Counted from the stretch's first letter, positions 1 through 14,878 are shown. The stretch is 64,000 bases of DNA from Cruorifilaria tuberocauda (GCA_013365365.1 JABVXU010000239.1:1-64000); one strand, 5' to 3'. Program-made: numbers and translations. Notes: generated from the letters alone by a model not told the origin.

Positions 1-41
<41 letters not shown>

Positions 42-82
42 ACACACATACATACACATACATACACACACATATATATATA
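1..82. repeat. (CA)n/(TACA)n/(TA)n microsatellite
   Basis: The window opens in a CA dinucleotide tract of about 40 bases. It degrades into CATA and then TA repeats. The left edge of the window cuts the tract, so its true length is unknown. A short ATGA tetranucleotide run follows at about 107-125. Confidence 0.95.
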
Positions 83-3000
83 ACACATTATATAAATACG
101 TCTATTAATGAATGAATGAATGAATGCATTCAGCACTAAATTAAATAGAAAATGTGCATGTCTTAAATAAACGGAATTAATGAATGTAACATTTGAAATT
201 CACATCAATTATTCGATGATAAACATAGAAAGAATTATCACAATTTGGAATTGATAAGCATGTAAATAAATAATTTTTAATTGAAATAATCATTTATCAA
301 TTGATCGATTAAATCATTATTCAAGTAATGTTCAATACACGAATTTTTCTTCGGTCATTGCTTAAACACAAATAAACATTTTTTTCTGTCCTCTTTTATA
401 TCCTTTTTACCTTTTTAATTAAAATCAATGATAGTGAAAGTAACGATAAGTAAATAAACAAACACAAAAAGATTAATCAACAAATAAGCAAATCAAAACT
501 AATAAAAAATATTAAAGGAATTCAAATTAATAAAATTTATTTGAAAAATTATTACACGAAACGCATTCTCTTCCTTCCAATAATATGGAAAAGTAAACAA
601 AAATTAATCTAAAATTAATTCCTGAATAAATAAATTTAATTAATGTATTGGAAAAGTAAACTTGTAATGAAAAAAAGAAGTGGAATATTTGTATGGCGCA
701 GAAGGACGGAATGGAACAATGGGACTGATAAATTGATAATCTCAAAAATCTCTCTTATCTTCTCTAGAAATAAATCGATTTCAACTCTGCTACATATCAT
801 TCTTTCGCTTTTTTTCTTCCATAATTACTTTTTCGCAAGTAAACAATTCTGCACATATAAATTGAACAGGTAAGTAATGATTTAGGTTTCGAAGGAAGTT
901 AAATAATTAATGAAATATTACACAAATTAGATGCAACATAAATTCTAAATGAAAACTACCATAATTATATGTTAGTGAATAAGTTAATAGAAGCCTTGCT
1001 ATCAACTAGTAATTTTCCCTTAAAAATTTATGAAAAATGAAACCGTTGTTAAGCTTACGACAGTTTCAAGTGGAATGAAACATGTATGACATTTGAGAGA
1101 ACAGATTGACACAATTTACTAAATATGCTCATTTCATTTATAAAATTGATTCAAGTTAAATTAGCCTAATAATAGAGAACCTTTCTCAATGGAAAAGTAA
1201 AAAACCTTTTACGAAATGATATGATAGACAATTGCTCTAAGCGAGTAGCAAACGAGTAGAGAGAGAAAAGAGAGAGAGGGAGGGGGGGAAAGCGAGGGGA
1301 CAGGAGTGTGCCCATATGCTATAATTTCTTAATACATCTCTGCTGACGAGCAAACTAAATGAGAGTTGTTTAAAACACGATTTACCAAATACGTAATTCT
1401 CTGGTTGTCTTCAATCGCGGGATAAGGAAGGAAAAATCTCGGATAAAATTTTCATTTGAAAATTACATAAGATATTAAAAGCTGTTTTTAAGGGCAGGAA
1501 AAATGAAAGACTGAATGAAAGTTTTAATTAAAAAATCTTTGTTTTTAATTTCCACTAAAAAACTAAACTACACAGACAATTTTTTTATTTGAATCAAAAA
1601 AAAAACGCAAAAAAAAAGAAAGGAAGAGAAATATTATAGAATAGATTTCTAAAATATGTGCTGGAAAATGAAAAACTGAAATAGAAGAGTTGTTTGTACC
1701 TGACATTTATTTCGAACAAATGATGGAAAGGTAATAAATGCCATTGAAAAAAAAGCAATCAATAACTATTAGAAGTGAGCATAATTTATTTAATTATTTC
1801 TTGTTGATAATTTCATTAAGAACGATCGAGTCACAAGAACTAAGACTGATTTGACATTTCATTCTCTCATTGTGACATACATTTCGCATTTCAAGATAAA
1901 TTTTCTTCCTTTTTTTTCAAAGGTATGTTAAACGGAGTGATCAATGTGTTCAAATTTCTGTCAAATCATACTGTAATTCTTTTCTTTCTTTCTTCACTTT
2001 CATATTCTCTCGTTATTTTAATTCGTAGTATATCATACACTGAGTAGAGAAAAAAGTTTGTGATAATTATTCATAACTGAAAGCTTCACCTTTGACCTCA
2101 GAAGATTTAACAACTCTCGCATCTCTTAACAAGGCTGAAAATGTAAGTAATAATTTAAAAGTTCCTTCATCTTATTTCCCATTTCCAATAAATAATCCTA
2201 AATTATCAGTATTTTTTTATATGATCGTTGCAGTGGCAATGCATTTAGCGATACGTGAAAGATTTCCAATAATGTTGCAGCTGTGACCTTAGAATTAAAT
2301 GTTAATTATCATTAATGGACTGGTCATATTACCTGGTGGATTTTTATCTTTATTGCCGAAATTACTGGAACCGAGCAATTAACACTTATTAAGAATTAAA
2401 TTCTTATTCAGCATTTTCAAAACAAATTCATTAATGAACCAAATATAAAATAAAGCACATGGAAGTGAGAAGTTTTAAATTAGCAAAATAATATGGTATT
2501 ACGGTTTTAACACACAAAAACTTTTTGGTTTAATTTTACTAATAAAGGCAAAACTTTGGATAAATTTATATTTTACATACTAATATTGATTTCAGGAGGG
2601 TTGTTGTTAAATGATAAGGCAATGGTAATTACAATGATATTACTTAGAGCATGAACGTTACGAATGATAATGAACATTTTCCCATCAACTACTTACAGAT
2701 CCTCTCGATTATTAGCCAAGATTGAATCATAAATTGTAGCCAAGAAGATTTGGCTGGCTGTTCATATTTAGCAGACAGTAGCATTAATGATAATCCCTCT
2801 TCTCTTTCCCATTTCTTTTTTTCTTCACAGTTCTTAAAAAGTGATAATTGATAACAGATATCAGATAATTAGAACCATAAAACTTAATGAAAACGGACGA
2901 GCGGGTACGACAGAACGGTGGTTTGAAGGAATAAAAGCAAGTGCAGTAAAACACACATACAAGCGTGAAGACACGTAGGAGATACGGATGCACGTTGACA

Positions 3001-3777
3001 TAATCCGCTCTCCCATCCATGCTACTGAAAAAGGTGAGCATGGAATCAGTCATAAGTACATCACTGTGATCACTTTGTCATTGCGATCGCTATCAGTTGA
3101 AATCTCAAAGAATGGAGAAGGCAGTGACAATATTCATAATTCACACTAACAAATTAGTCTAAAATTTAGTTTTTAACAGCAATAAAAGGGGAGATCCATT
3201 GCTTTTTCTTCTTCACTTTGTTTCAACCATTTATTGGATTTTAGAAAAGTTGATGAAAAATTATTATCATCGTTATCATTTGAACCCACGAAAATTTCAA
3301 ACATAAAACAATAATATAAATTCTCTTGTGAGAGTTAATGCAAATACTACCTGTCATTATGAGTAAGAGAAATTCTATTTGAAGAAATGGAAAATCAAAC
3401 TGATTCCATCCCATCAAGAAATCAAAGGTTTGCTCAAAAGTAATAGTAAAATAATGTAATCTTAAAATTAAGTTGATTTAAAAAGAAAATAATTCAGGAA
3501 ATGTGCGGGTGTAAAGAAAAAAAATGTATCACAGCTATAATACTTTAACTTGATAATCTAAAGTTAATGCGAATTAAACGAACTCATTAGTTCAATTACA
3601 AATGAATAGCTGAATCTACCTGTATCAATGAACAAATTAAGCCTTAATTTTGAACTTCGTAATCAATAAATTCTTAATATTTTCTATGTAATAAATAATA
3701 TACATTTTTTCTTTTTTGCCCACAAAACAGCTCATAAATTCACTCACTTTGCAGAAAAACGATCGAAGTGATAACAA

Positions 3778-3779
<2 letters not shown>

Positions 3780-3823
<44 letters not shown>
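3780..3823. repeat. (CT)n microsatellite, inverted partner of the GA tract at 4026-4090
   Basis: About 22 uninterrupted TC units. A purine GA tract of similar length lies about 200 bases downstream on the same strand, so the two could pair as hairpin arms. Confidence 0.95.
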
Positions 3824-3827
<4 letters not shown>

Positions 3828-4025
3828 TTCTCTTTTGTCACACTTTGAAAGAACACATATAAAGGGTAGATGTAAAAAGGAATGAATGAGAAAAGAGTGA
3901 AGGGACATGAAATTCATTTCATAGTGGTTAGTCGATGGGATAAAATGGATCTCTCTTTCAGAGCTGGCATTTCTATTTGCATAAAGGATTAATTGGTGAG
4001 ATCAGATCAGATCAGATAAGCGAAA

Positions 4026-4026
4026 C

Positions 4027-4062
<36 letters not shown>

Positions 4063-4090
4063 GGAAAGGGAGGGAGTGAGAGAGGGAGGG
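4026..4090. repeat. (GA)n microsatellite
   Basis: GA repeats with AAA and GGG interruptions. The tract is complementary in sequence class to the CT tract at 3780-3823. Confidence 0.95.
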
Positions 4091-5700
4091 ATTCAAGAAA
4101 GACTAACTAGTTTGCAACATAATAATAATAAAGTACATAAACGTTTAAAAAAAGTATATGGAGAAGGAAACTGTTACTTAGAGGTCACTAATTTTCTAAA
4201 TTCAAAATTTCATACGAAATAGAACAAATATACCAAAGTAAGCGGAGATGATGTGATCAGAGAATGACGTAAACTGTTATAGAATATGTGTTCATTAGTG
4301 ATCATCACAGGAGGTAGAAAAAAAGGTGTCAATAGAATAAAGAGGATCATATACAAGCTGCTTTCCAATTCAGCAAAAATGATAATCGACAGCAAATGTG
4401 TGCAGTCATTTCAAACTAATAAAATAATGATCAATCATGGATTTCTCGTCTTTGTTAACAAATACGAAAATCGATTTAAAAGAATATAAACAAAGATGAT
4501 AGAAAAATGAATAAATAAATTTATTCATTATTTTCAAGAATAAAATACTAACTTCTTACATTCATTCCGCTTTCTTTCTCTTTCTCCCTCTCTCTCTCCA
4601 CAGAGTATTAGCTTGAATTATTACAAAAATATAAAAGATTAGCAAATCAACTATTTTGGACAAAACAATTTTCGATACTATTCCTCCCCCATAATGATTC
4701 TATATGCGAACCCATAATTTAATTAAAAGATGCAAATTCAAGTCAAAGCAAACCGATCAGTTTGTGACCTTTTGCCACTCAAAACAAAGATTCATTTGAA
4801 TAAAAGCGTATGCTAAGCCGGAAAAACATCGCTTTTACAGCTTGATAAATTTTTGAAAGGCATATCGAAAAAAGAAAGCTGGAATTTGCAAAAAAGTGTC
4901 ATACTCTCTCTCTTTCCCTTCCTCCCTCCATTCTCTCTCTCATGTGTCACCTTCAATGTTTGATAATAAGCCTTCCCGTGTACTGCCCGCTCTTCCTAAC
5001 TCCTTCCTTATGATCTTACAATCGCTATCCTGAGAGTGGTGGTTTTTCTAGCTGCCATTATCGGGTCGAGGAAGCCGTTTCCGAGAGGTCACCCTTATCA
5101 ACACCTCACTACACTATTTCTTTTCTCTCCTCTCTCCCTCTTTTTCTCGTTCTCATCTTCAGGTCATCGATATTTCTCTCCCTCTTATTTCTGCAACAAC
5201 ATTAAAAAGGCACAGCGGGAGGAAAAAACAATAGATGGAACTAGTTGATTCAAGTGGCTATTTGCCGGTGTAATAGCCTCGGGTCACAACAACTCTTCAC
5301 TTTGCTTCCTACGGTCAAGGTATATGGATGACCACAAAAATCTACAACAATAAACATATGTCTTACACCTACCAATGACTAATCATAAATGATGCGATTG
5401 GTCATACATAAATCACAAGGAAAATGACAACTTCCAACAAATTGGTCAAATTATGAATGCTTAATTGAAAAAAGAAAATCAGTAAGAGTTGGAGTCTTCC
5501 GATAAGAATGATAACACTGGCCATTCTCTTCCTTCTGTTAAATTCGGTGGAAAACGGCTGAATAAAACAACTGATTAGAGCTAATAAATAAGCACTGAAT
5601 TAAGTGTCAACAATTCAATTAAAATAATATATTAAGTAGTTTAGCAACTTTTTAAACAATTTTCAAATTTCCTTTTTTCACAATCCTATCATTAAATGTG

Positions 5701-5820
5701 TATCTCTCTATCTCTATGTGTCTCTCTGTGTGTGTGTGTATTTAAAATTGCACATACACACACACACACACACAAACACATCTATGTATATATATATATA
5801 TATATATACATATATTTGTA
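5701..5820. repeat. Compound TCTA/GT/CA/TA microsatellite
   Basis: TCTA and TCTC units run into a short GT tract (about 5727-5740), then a CA tract (about 5751-5780), then a TA tract (about 5786-5815). The GT and CA tracts are inverted relative to each other with a spacer of roughly ten bases, so they could form a short stem. Confidence 0.9.
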
Positions 5821-8207
5821 GCGAACTTCCAAAGCACTTATTCCGTCCCTCTCATCTCTTTCCCCGCACCAATGAAATCCCGAAAGAAGAAAAAGGAAAA
5901 AGTGAGAATCCATGCAAACACGCATGTCAGAAATGATAGGAGGGTGTGGCAATCTCTAAGAAGTCAAGAGTGGCGTAAAAAAAAATTCACCTTCAACGGG
6001 GCATTCAAATCATTTACTCTTTCCGAAAATTAATTAAATAATTAATTAGAAGGAAACAAATTTTCGTTTATGGGAATAAGAATATGTTAAAATGAAAATT
6101 TCTCTTATAAATAACATCTAAAGAGTGTAAAATGTAAAGCGTAACTGTTACTTCAACTATATTTCACATCCATGTTAAACATTCAAACATTCATACTCCC
6201 TCTAGCACTTTCTTTATTAGCAAAGAGTTAATTATTTGGATAACAAAAAAGGATATCAGTATGCTTCATTCAATTTAATAAGCTGTTATCATGGAAAAAA
6301 GATTCAATAGTTATTTCACAAAAAAATGATAGAAAACTACAAACAATGTAATGCGTAAACAATGTAATATAATTGTGTAAACATTTCAGCGCTGCGCAAT
6401 TGTCGTCTATAGCAATAGTGAAAAAGGATAGCATGGATAAACACGGGAAATTTCTTCATTACGGCGCTGTTTGTAGCACTTAAGACTCTTTCAAATAAGT
6501 TGTAATGAAATTCGTTTTTAGAAAAAGAATTTTCCGACTGATAAATGATGATAAGGAAAATTAGATTTGTGATATTGGACTCGAAAATGAAATATATGTT
6601 AGACTCTCAGGCTTTTAAATATTTTTTTAGGCCCTTTGGGCCCTTAACGCTTAACACATTTCAAGCTTTAATCATATCTTAGATCTAAAAAAGCAATTTT
6701 TTCTTTTATCTTTCATTTCTTAGGAACTAAAATATTCTTTTTATTCGGACGGGAAATTAAATCATTTTGAATTCAAAACGATTAGCAACCAATAATTTTA
6801 ATTCTATTGTAATATGGTTAATTATGATGCAATTATAACATCATATTTCCTCACAAACATAAAAAATTTATTCCTCTTTCTAATCTCAAAGCTTAATAAA
6901 GAATGTAAGAGTGTACGACCAATTCAATGACACTGTAGATTTTTCATACAATTGATCCATAAAATCCAAAAGTACTAGAATGGAACGGACAATAGAAACA
7001 GAAAAAAATAAACAAATAGCAGTCGGATAGCTGAGAAAAACAGACAGGAAAAGTGTTATTAGAAATCCACAGGTAATTCTCAAATCTCTTATACTTCCTC
7101 TCTGCCAACTATCTCTTTTATTTCATTATTTATCATTTATTCGTTTTGCTTTTCAGATGATAAAAAGCCAAAATTAAAAACAGGGAATTTAAACAGAAGA
7201 GTGATACGAAAATTCATAGATCATTCAATTTGCACCCAAATATGGTCAAATTATTATTAGTTTTACTGCTATATCTATCAATAATCTCTTCAAATCTTTC
7301 TCTCTTAAGATTCACTTCATTTTTTGACTGTTTACACAACAGCATTATTTTCCAGCTTACTCTATTGAACTGAAATAATAAATTTATCTTTTCCACGTGT
7401 GATTGTTTGAATAATGAAAAAACAGAATCAATAGTCGATTTCTCCTATTTTTTTGATTGGCCAAATTACTGATAGTGTATCATTAAGGAAAATAAACTGA
7501 TAGAGCAAATAATCTAGCCTAAAATCTATGAAAATCGAATAAGCGAAATGAACCGCAGTTTGGACAACGTAATCTGAACACATTTTATCAATGCTACAAA
7601 TTAGTTCTATCGAATTGCATATGAAATCAGACTCATACGGTTAGATAGATGGGTGGCGAACATTCTGATATTATCATTTTATTCATTCGATTCTGACATT
7701 TTAATCAAAAAAAAAAGATAAACGATTAAGTAAAATGATACTGAGAAGGACAAACAATTCTCCCTTCCCTTAGATATGATTCATTGATTAAAATACAAGA
7801 TAGTACCTATCACGCTTATCATTGGCGCTATTGGTTTTAATGACTACTCCAGGCTAAATAAATAATTGATCATGAAGTAATAAAATGTTCATAAAGTCTT
7901 CAACGCAAGATGGTGTTATCTGAGAAATTAAATGATGAGATTAAGCTATGCACCTTATTATAAACTTGAAATGTTTACCAGTCATAAAACGGGCTACTTT
8001 TCGTTGATAGAAAAAACCTACTGGGAGGATAAAACAAATCTAAGAGTTTTCACTGAAGAGTAGCAATAAAGGCTAACTTTGGATGAAGAGTAATATTGAA
8101 GCGTTTCATCTATTTGTAGCACAGTTCAAAGATTTCCATTTGTGGAAAACCGTCAACTGTATACTGAAATGATGCAATGTAAAGCGACAATAAAGTAATG
8201 AAATGTA

Positions 8208-8252
8208 ATTAACACACTCACACACACACCACATATATACACATATACACAT
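8208..8252. repeat. Imperfect CA/TA microsatellite
   Basis: Imperfect CA repeats with TCA and TATA interruptions. Confidence 0.8.
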
Positions 8253-10798
8253 TGTAAAAAGGATCAATTTACAGTATTGTTTTTATTATAGCAAATAAGC
8301 TTCAAATGGCACTTTTTTATTTAAAAAGACAAAATTTTTTTTGAAAAAGTTTCAAGCTAAACATTTCGCAAAATTAAGATTTTGAAATATTTTTTGCAAA
8401 TTACAACAAATCATCGATGATTAATTATATAAGTTTGAAACAAAAAAGAATTCTAAAGTTTGTAAAAGAGAGCAACGAGCATAAGTTACCAATTATGGTT
8501 GTTAATTCGATACATTTATTTACGCTTGAAGTAATCAGAAGAAAATCTTTTAGTTACTTTCACTTCTTTCTCAAAAAGAATTTTACTTCCTCATAATATA
8601 AATAATTATTTCCAAGTGATTAAGATATTCAATTAAATAATTAAAGGATTCTTTCAAAATATGTTATCTTTTTTCTTCTTTCCTATCAAAAGATAAGAAT
8701 ACTTGTGAGGAAACATACACAAGCAGTATATCTCAACTATATCGTATTTGTTGTTAATTTCAATTACATTAAAGAAAAATCAATTTTAATTTTTTGGAAT
8801 TGGTGAGCGGAATTAATTTCACGAAATGATTAATTTAGGACAATGGTGATAAAGTAAATAATTTGCAATATCCTATCGTGAACTCTTTTTCCTTTCCTTT
8901 CAATTCATTTTATTTTCTCATAATAGTATTAATTGATAATAAATAATAGACAAATAAAAAGTTAATTCATTAATAACACGATAATAATAATTACTGCAAC
9001 AATAATACCTTAAAAACTGTAAATAAATAAGATGAAAAAGAAAAGGTAAGAGAAGAAATCAGCTAATTGAGAGAAATTAAAATTTTCAGAAGGATGGAAA
9101 GCTATGAGCTGATAAAGAAGAAGTTCCTTCTCTCGTCTCTTGCAATCTTTTCACTTTCCTTTTGCGAATTTTGAAACAAGAATAACCATGATGAAATGGT
9201 ATATAAAAGGATTTTTCGCTTATCAAACAGCTGATAAATTAATTCTAAAATTGCTATTTGATTAGATTCATTCCATCAAAAATGAATAAAGAAATTACTC
9301 CCAATCAGTTAAAAGAGAGTGATTAAATGATAAGTGACAGCTGATAACGAATGAAAATAACACATCCACAATAATTGTTGCTAGCATTTTATTAAATTAC
9401 CACTAAAATTTTCTACTTTTATCCGATCCTTATAGTTTCGACAAAAGAATAGCAGTTTAACAGTAATTTAATGAACTATTTACATCCACACTTCTCGATG
9501 AAAATCCGTCAAAACATCATCAGAATAATTTGATTTTTTGATGTAAAATGAAATTATTGTGGCAATGAGAAATAAAAGGTTTTTCACCATTTCTCATTTG
9601 ATTTCTTCCGCAGAAATTTTATTTTACTAACAGCGATTGCCGAGAATTACTATTTTCTTATTATCTTAATTATCGCTACGTCAATGATAATTAGGACAAG
9701 CAATAATATCAGTGAAGAGAGGAAAGAAAAGAAATTATGAACTGATTCTAATATCATTCGTCATTATGTACAAATTCAACGGCAAAATTCTCAACTGAAT
9801 AATAAATAAACAAAAAGATAAAATCTAACTTTGAAGAAAATTGTGAAGTTCGTTTAACTTCTCCTTCGAAAGGAATACGCGAATATAACCAACGAAGAAA
9901 GTCACTGCCCGCAAACGTAGAATTATTAATGCCAACAGATTCACAAACTAACTGGTAGATTACAGTTCAATCATTAGAAGATAATTTCCAAGGCAGCAAT
10001 TCATTCACTCTTTCATTTCATTCCAGTTCTCTCATGGCATTGGGTCCTTGCAAACTTCAAAGTTTCAATCAATTTAATTTGCAAAACAATGACGCTCATT
10101 ATTACTACTCCTTACAGATTAGTTCCATTTTCCATTCAATGAGAATGTAATGTTAAGAGAGTAGTAGTGGAAGATTTCAAGAGTAAGTTCAGGAAGTAAT
10201 AACCTCCCATGTCATCTCACTACCACACTTCAGATAGAAAAAGAAAAAAAAATTGCGGCGAAAGTTCTCGATAGTATAAATTTCAAAATAAAACAAAAGA
10301 GGTGGAACGATGTTTAATTATCGATATTTAATTCAAATTGTACATTTCATAAAGAACTGAGAATCGGTGGAATAGTTTTTCCTCTTCATTTTATCCTCCA
10401 CCTCACAATATACCGAACTATTCCTTCATCTCCTTTCACATTCTTCCCTCTCTCTCTTTTCTTTCTACTGCCACTGCCACTATTGCTATTTTCAATTTTC
10501 TCCTCCGTATCTATCTCTCTTTCTTTTCCCTCTCAGAGATTTTGCATTTTTGATGATACGCTATCAGCAATAACAGCAATGGAAACGAAGCAAACATTGA
10601 ATTCAAGAACTTCAAGTCCTTTCCTGAACTTAAACAGTGGAATGACATCGGAGAGGGAAGGAGTTCCATCAATTAGTTGAAGGAAGTGGAACCCTCAATT
10701 AGTTCAAGGAAGTAATCTCGAACTACTTTATGACACAATCACTATTATCAGCTTAATTATCTATCCATACATTACCGCCTATCATTAATGCCGCTAAT

Positions 10799-10868
10799 CC
10801 CTTTCTCTCCCTCCCCCTCCCTCTTCCTTTCTCTCCCTCTCTCTCCTTCCCTTCTCTACTCTCTCTTT
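10799..10868. repeat. CT-rich polypyrimidine tract
   Basis: About 70 bases made almost only of C and T (CTCC, CTTC and CTCT units). Confidence 0.9.
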
Positions 10869-11839
10869 ACTTCCTACCTTTCCAAACATACGAGCTGAAA
10901 AATGCGTGAAGATTTTGCATAAAATCGTTGTAGAAAAAGATGAATGAAAGGAAAATATTCGTTGTATGAATATTTGAATAAGCAAAAACATAATTATCCT
11001 TTGTTCTCTCACAGTTCATATCGCTTTTTTCACATCTGTTCCTGTACATCACAAATACTATTTTCAATATCCCTTCCCTCTTTCCTATCAAATTATTACA
11101 CAAAATAAAAGTTATTATTTCAGAAACATCTGAACAATCAATACTATTTCCCATTTGCGCCTTATCATACATCCATTAAACAGTCAGGTAATTATAAAGA
11201 AGAAGGGAATAGCCAACGAAAAGAGCTAAACACATTGGAAAGGAGAAAGAACGGTGAGTGTAAGCCGCACATTTTAAATAACGAGAAGTGAAAAAAAGCA
11301 GGGAGAGAGAGAGAGAACTGTAGTTGATTGAAGTAACGTGTAAAGATGAATGATGAATTGTCCAAATTTTAAAATCACACAAATCATTTCTTCGAAATAA
11401 ATTATTTTGATTAGTTGAAACTCTTAGTGAAAAAAGAAAATGAAAGTAATATATAATAACAGATGAAAAAGAGGCAGTAATGATTATTAATTTATAAAAG
11501 TAAAGAGTAAGTAACAGCTCACGGTGAAAGCATGCTTTAATCAAGAGAAGAGAAGAAACATAAGTTCTAGTCATTGGAATGATTAGCTGCATTTTATCGC
11601 ATCTTTTTATTCTTACTGCAAATTACTCATATGATTTTATAAGTTGAAAAGAAATATATTTTGTTTATACTGGTAAGTGACTGTGATCTTCAGTTGACCT
11701 ATCAATACCATTCTTAACATTGGACTTTTGCTTTCTTAACAAATTATTCTTCAAATCGAACGACAATCGCTTTTTTAATTTATCTGTCATAAATTAGCAA
11801 ATTTTCAATCTCTAAGAAGACAAATATGCTCGAAATGTG

Positions 11840-11842
<3 letters not shown>

Positions 11843-11874
<32 letters not shown>
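11843..11874. repeat. (CT)n microsatellite
   Basis: Near-perfect CT repeat. A GA-rich partner tract follows at 12223-12285. Confidence 0.95.
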
Positions 11875-11876
<2 letters not shown>

Positions 11877-12222
11877 AATCTCTCTTTTCTTAATCTTTCA
11901 TATTCCTTCCATCCATCTCTTTCCATTACAACATGTCATCGATAAATAATGTTTATGGCATTTTTGCAAAAAATCAATAAGATTTCTTTCACTGTTGATT
12001 GATGAAAAATAAAGAAAAAAAATTTTTTCTTCATCGTGAAAAAATGTCTTTGGGAAACGAAAGAGAGAATTGACTGATTTTAAAAGTCCATTATTTCTTG
12101 TCATGAATTAAAATTTAAATTAAAATTAGTTTTGTAACTTACTTCTTTTTGAAAGAAGAGAATTCGCATTTGTTACACAATTACTATTCATATTTCATTC
12201 AAGTTTATTTAATATGATCGGA

Positions 12223-12285
12223 AGGGAGAGAGAGAGAGGAGGGAGGGAGAGAGGGAGAGAGAAGGAGAGAAGAAAGGGAAGAAAG
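12223..12285. repeat. GA-rich polypurine tract
   Basis: GAGAGG and GGGA units over about 60 bases. The tract lies about 350 bases after the CT tract at 11843-11874. Confidence 0.9.
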
Positions 12286-14878
12286 GTTAGCTGAATGCGT
12301 GAGTGGATGAAGCGCTGTTGTCGGGAGTGAAGAGAGAATCCTCTCCGATACATTCATTACGACCAAAACCTAAAATCTCTCTCAGCGGGGGGAAGACGAT
12401 CACTCTGTTTGATTTATTATCCATTCTTCATTCTCGTTCATTCTCATAATAATGATAGTTTCAAAATAAATTTAAAAAACTGAAATAACTGTGAATTCAA
12501 AAAACTTCTCTTATTTCAACAATAAATCTTATTGATAGATTCAAAATGTTTTTAAAAAAGATGAAATGTTCGGAAAATTTTTGACAAAAACAAATTTTCA
12601 GTTTAGTAAAACAAAAAGTTAATAAACTCAATTATTAACAAATAATATTCTTTATAAAATAAACGAGAAATATTTTACTTTGTTTTACATTTTAATATAT
12701 TTTTAACCGGATAGCAAAAATCCTTCGCAATGTAGTAACTGATACCGTACGATATTATAATTTTTAGAAAGGAAAAAAGAAATTAATTAAAGTAATTAAT
12801 TTGCCAGTCAGAAAAATTAGTTTCCTTTTATCAGAGAAAAACCTCATTAATGTCTGCGTTGTCTTCTCTGTCCTTTGACACCAACAAGTAGTAGTAGAGG
12901 TCACAATGATGAATGTTTTGAAACTGTATGGTGGACTGTGAGCAGATCGATTGGATAATTAATTATAACACTGTTAAAGGTCAACAACCATTCATTTCAA
13001 TGACCCAAGCCAATGACACTACTGAGCTTCTCCTGTAATGGAGATTTCTTTCTTTTTCAGAAAAAATATCAATTTCCGACTGTTGATAACGTTCACCGAA
13101 TACTGGAATATTTTGATAACAAACGCAAGCAAAAATATTAATGAAAACTTTTTCACATGTGGAAAATATATTAAGACAATTTTGTCTAATTGTTAAAAAG
13201 ATATCTGACTGTGAAAACTACTGGGACAATAACATTATCTTGAAGTTGAGGTTAGGATCGGAAGACGACTCATAGTAAATGTTTATTATAAATATTGTGA
13301 AAGTAAACGATAAATATTTAAACATTTTATGAAACGTTAAACATTTTTATATCAAATTTCTTGATTCTTTCACAACCGATATTACGGGAAAGTTTATCAA
13401 AATATTTAAAAAATAGAAATATTTAAAGAAATGTCGATTATAATTGCAAATATCAGACTGATAAATCATTTAAGATTGCAAATTTTCAGATAGAAACATT
13501 CGTAGAGTGCACGAACATTGAATTGTTATAGGGAAGAAACTGAGAAAGCTTTCCACTCCCAAAAAAATCAGTCAAAATACGCTCATTTAAGTAATCGCAG
13601 GCGCAATATACTGACAGTACGGTGTGGCTGTATACCGCCAGACGTGACTAAGAAGTATTAGTACTTTTGCAACTCAGTCGTCTTGTTTCTTATAATTGAT
13701 CCATCATTAATGATTCAATTATTTAATCCATTAAATGAAACAGCTTCTTTACTTTAAGATCTTTCTATTCATTCTTGCAATAATCATTGATAGGAGAGAT
13801 TTTGTGAAAGTTTGATTGAACAAACATTGCCAATTATTTACAAATGAAGAAAGTTCGAGCATATTTAATTAAAACATGACAATTAGTTTATGAATTAGAA
13901 AAAACACGAAATTTTAGAAAGTAATTAGTTAAAAAGATATAAATCAAGTTGTTGAAAGTAATAAGACAGAAATTGAATAATTAAGAATGAATAACTAATT
14001 AAGCAACTTCCGAATAATTCATGGAATTATCGGAAGAAAGGATTTCTAAGTTGAACGAATGTTCATTCTTCTTACACTTACTTATTATCAATAATCAACA
14101 AATCATGTGTTTTCTTTTGATTTAGTACTTTTGTAAAATTGAAAGATGTACACTTTACTTCTATCAAATCCTAAACATTTCACTTTTCCAATACAAAAAA
14201 TCTCGAAAAATGGATATCCAAAAAAAGGCTGTCACCTACAAGTAAAAATGGTATTTGGAATAGGAAATGAAAAATTTTTTTTTGTTTCAAATAATCATCA
14301 AAATCTGTCATTTGAATTTGACAAATTAGCGCAGAAATGACCGTATGTTGCAAAATGCATGCAGGAATTCATGGAATCCTTTGAATTTTCAATTTTTTTG
14401 CAGATAACCTCTAACCTCTTCTCTCCATTTGAATTTAAGCGTTTCACCAAATCATCTTTGCTAAGCATTTAAATTCCGTAAATTTATCAGAACTTCATTG
14501 TGTGGACACCTCCCACAGCGACTTTGCGTTGTTATTGCTGTTGCTGTTCGAATGATTACTTTACGTTTAAAGGATTGTTAGCGTGAAGTGCACTCGTAAT
14601 GTCAATACGTGCGTAGATATCAGCGCTTAGAAGTATTCATAGTTTGAAAATTCAGTTAATTAGCAACAAGATTAACGAGTTAAAATCTCGAAGAATAAGA
14701 TGAGCTGTGACATATCGCAAATAAGCTTTCATTATAAGGATAGGATGAGACTGAAGTCGAATGTTACGGACATTTGAGAAGTTGAAGTGCCCATATTCTA
14801 CTCAATTATCCCCTAGGCAACAATTACAATAACAATTCATTCAAATCTTGAAAATTGTTTAAGATGGTACGAAGGGAT

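Larger units (their letters stand above)
83..5000. other. Gene-free A+T-rich DNA with CT and GA tracts
   Basis: All reading frames are short and of low-complexity composition, and none shows a splice-flanked exon that I recognise. The stretch holds GA-rich DNA at about 1258-1298, a near-perfect CT tract at 3780-3823, a GA tract at 4026-4090 and smaller CT tracts near 4570-4599 and 4902-4940. A short GATCA run lies near 4001-4016. Confidence 0.6.
5001..10790. other. Gene-free DNA with one G+C-richer island and mixed microsatellites
   Basis: No supported gene. The part at about 5020-5320 is less A+T-rich than its surroundings and contains two AGGTCA hexamers (near 5086 and 5160), but no convincing exon. 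A compound repeat lies at 5701-5820 and a CA-rich tract at about 8208-8252. The rest is ordinary A+T-rich sequence. Confidence 0.55.

Noticed and set aside
3524..3545. TATCACAGC motif considered as a miR-2 family microRNA
   Set aside because: Only the seed matches and no complementary hairpin arm was seen; no other well-known nematode microRNA (let-7, lin-4, miR-1, miR-71, miR-100) was found by eye.
10483..10680. 65-codon plus-strand frame with Ser/Thr-rich end
   Set aside because: Begins inside a CT-rich tract and has no homology that I recognise; the terminal part overlaps a short direct repeat (TCAATTAGTT, period 26).
11176..11592. Longest open frame of the gene desert (138 codons, minus strand)
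   Set aside because: Rich in L, S, F, Y and I, overlaps a GA tract read as Ser/Leu, and shows no recognisable motif or splice context; most likely chance in A+T-rich DNA.
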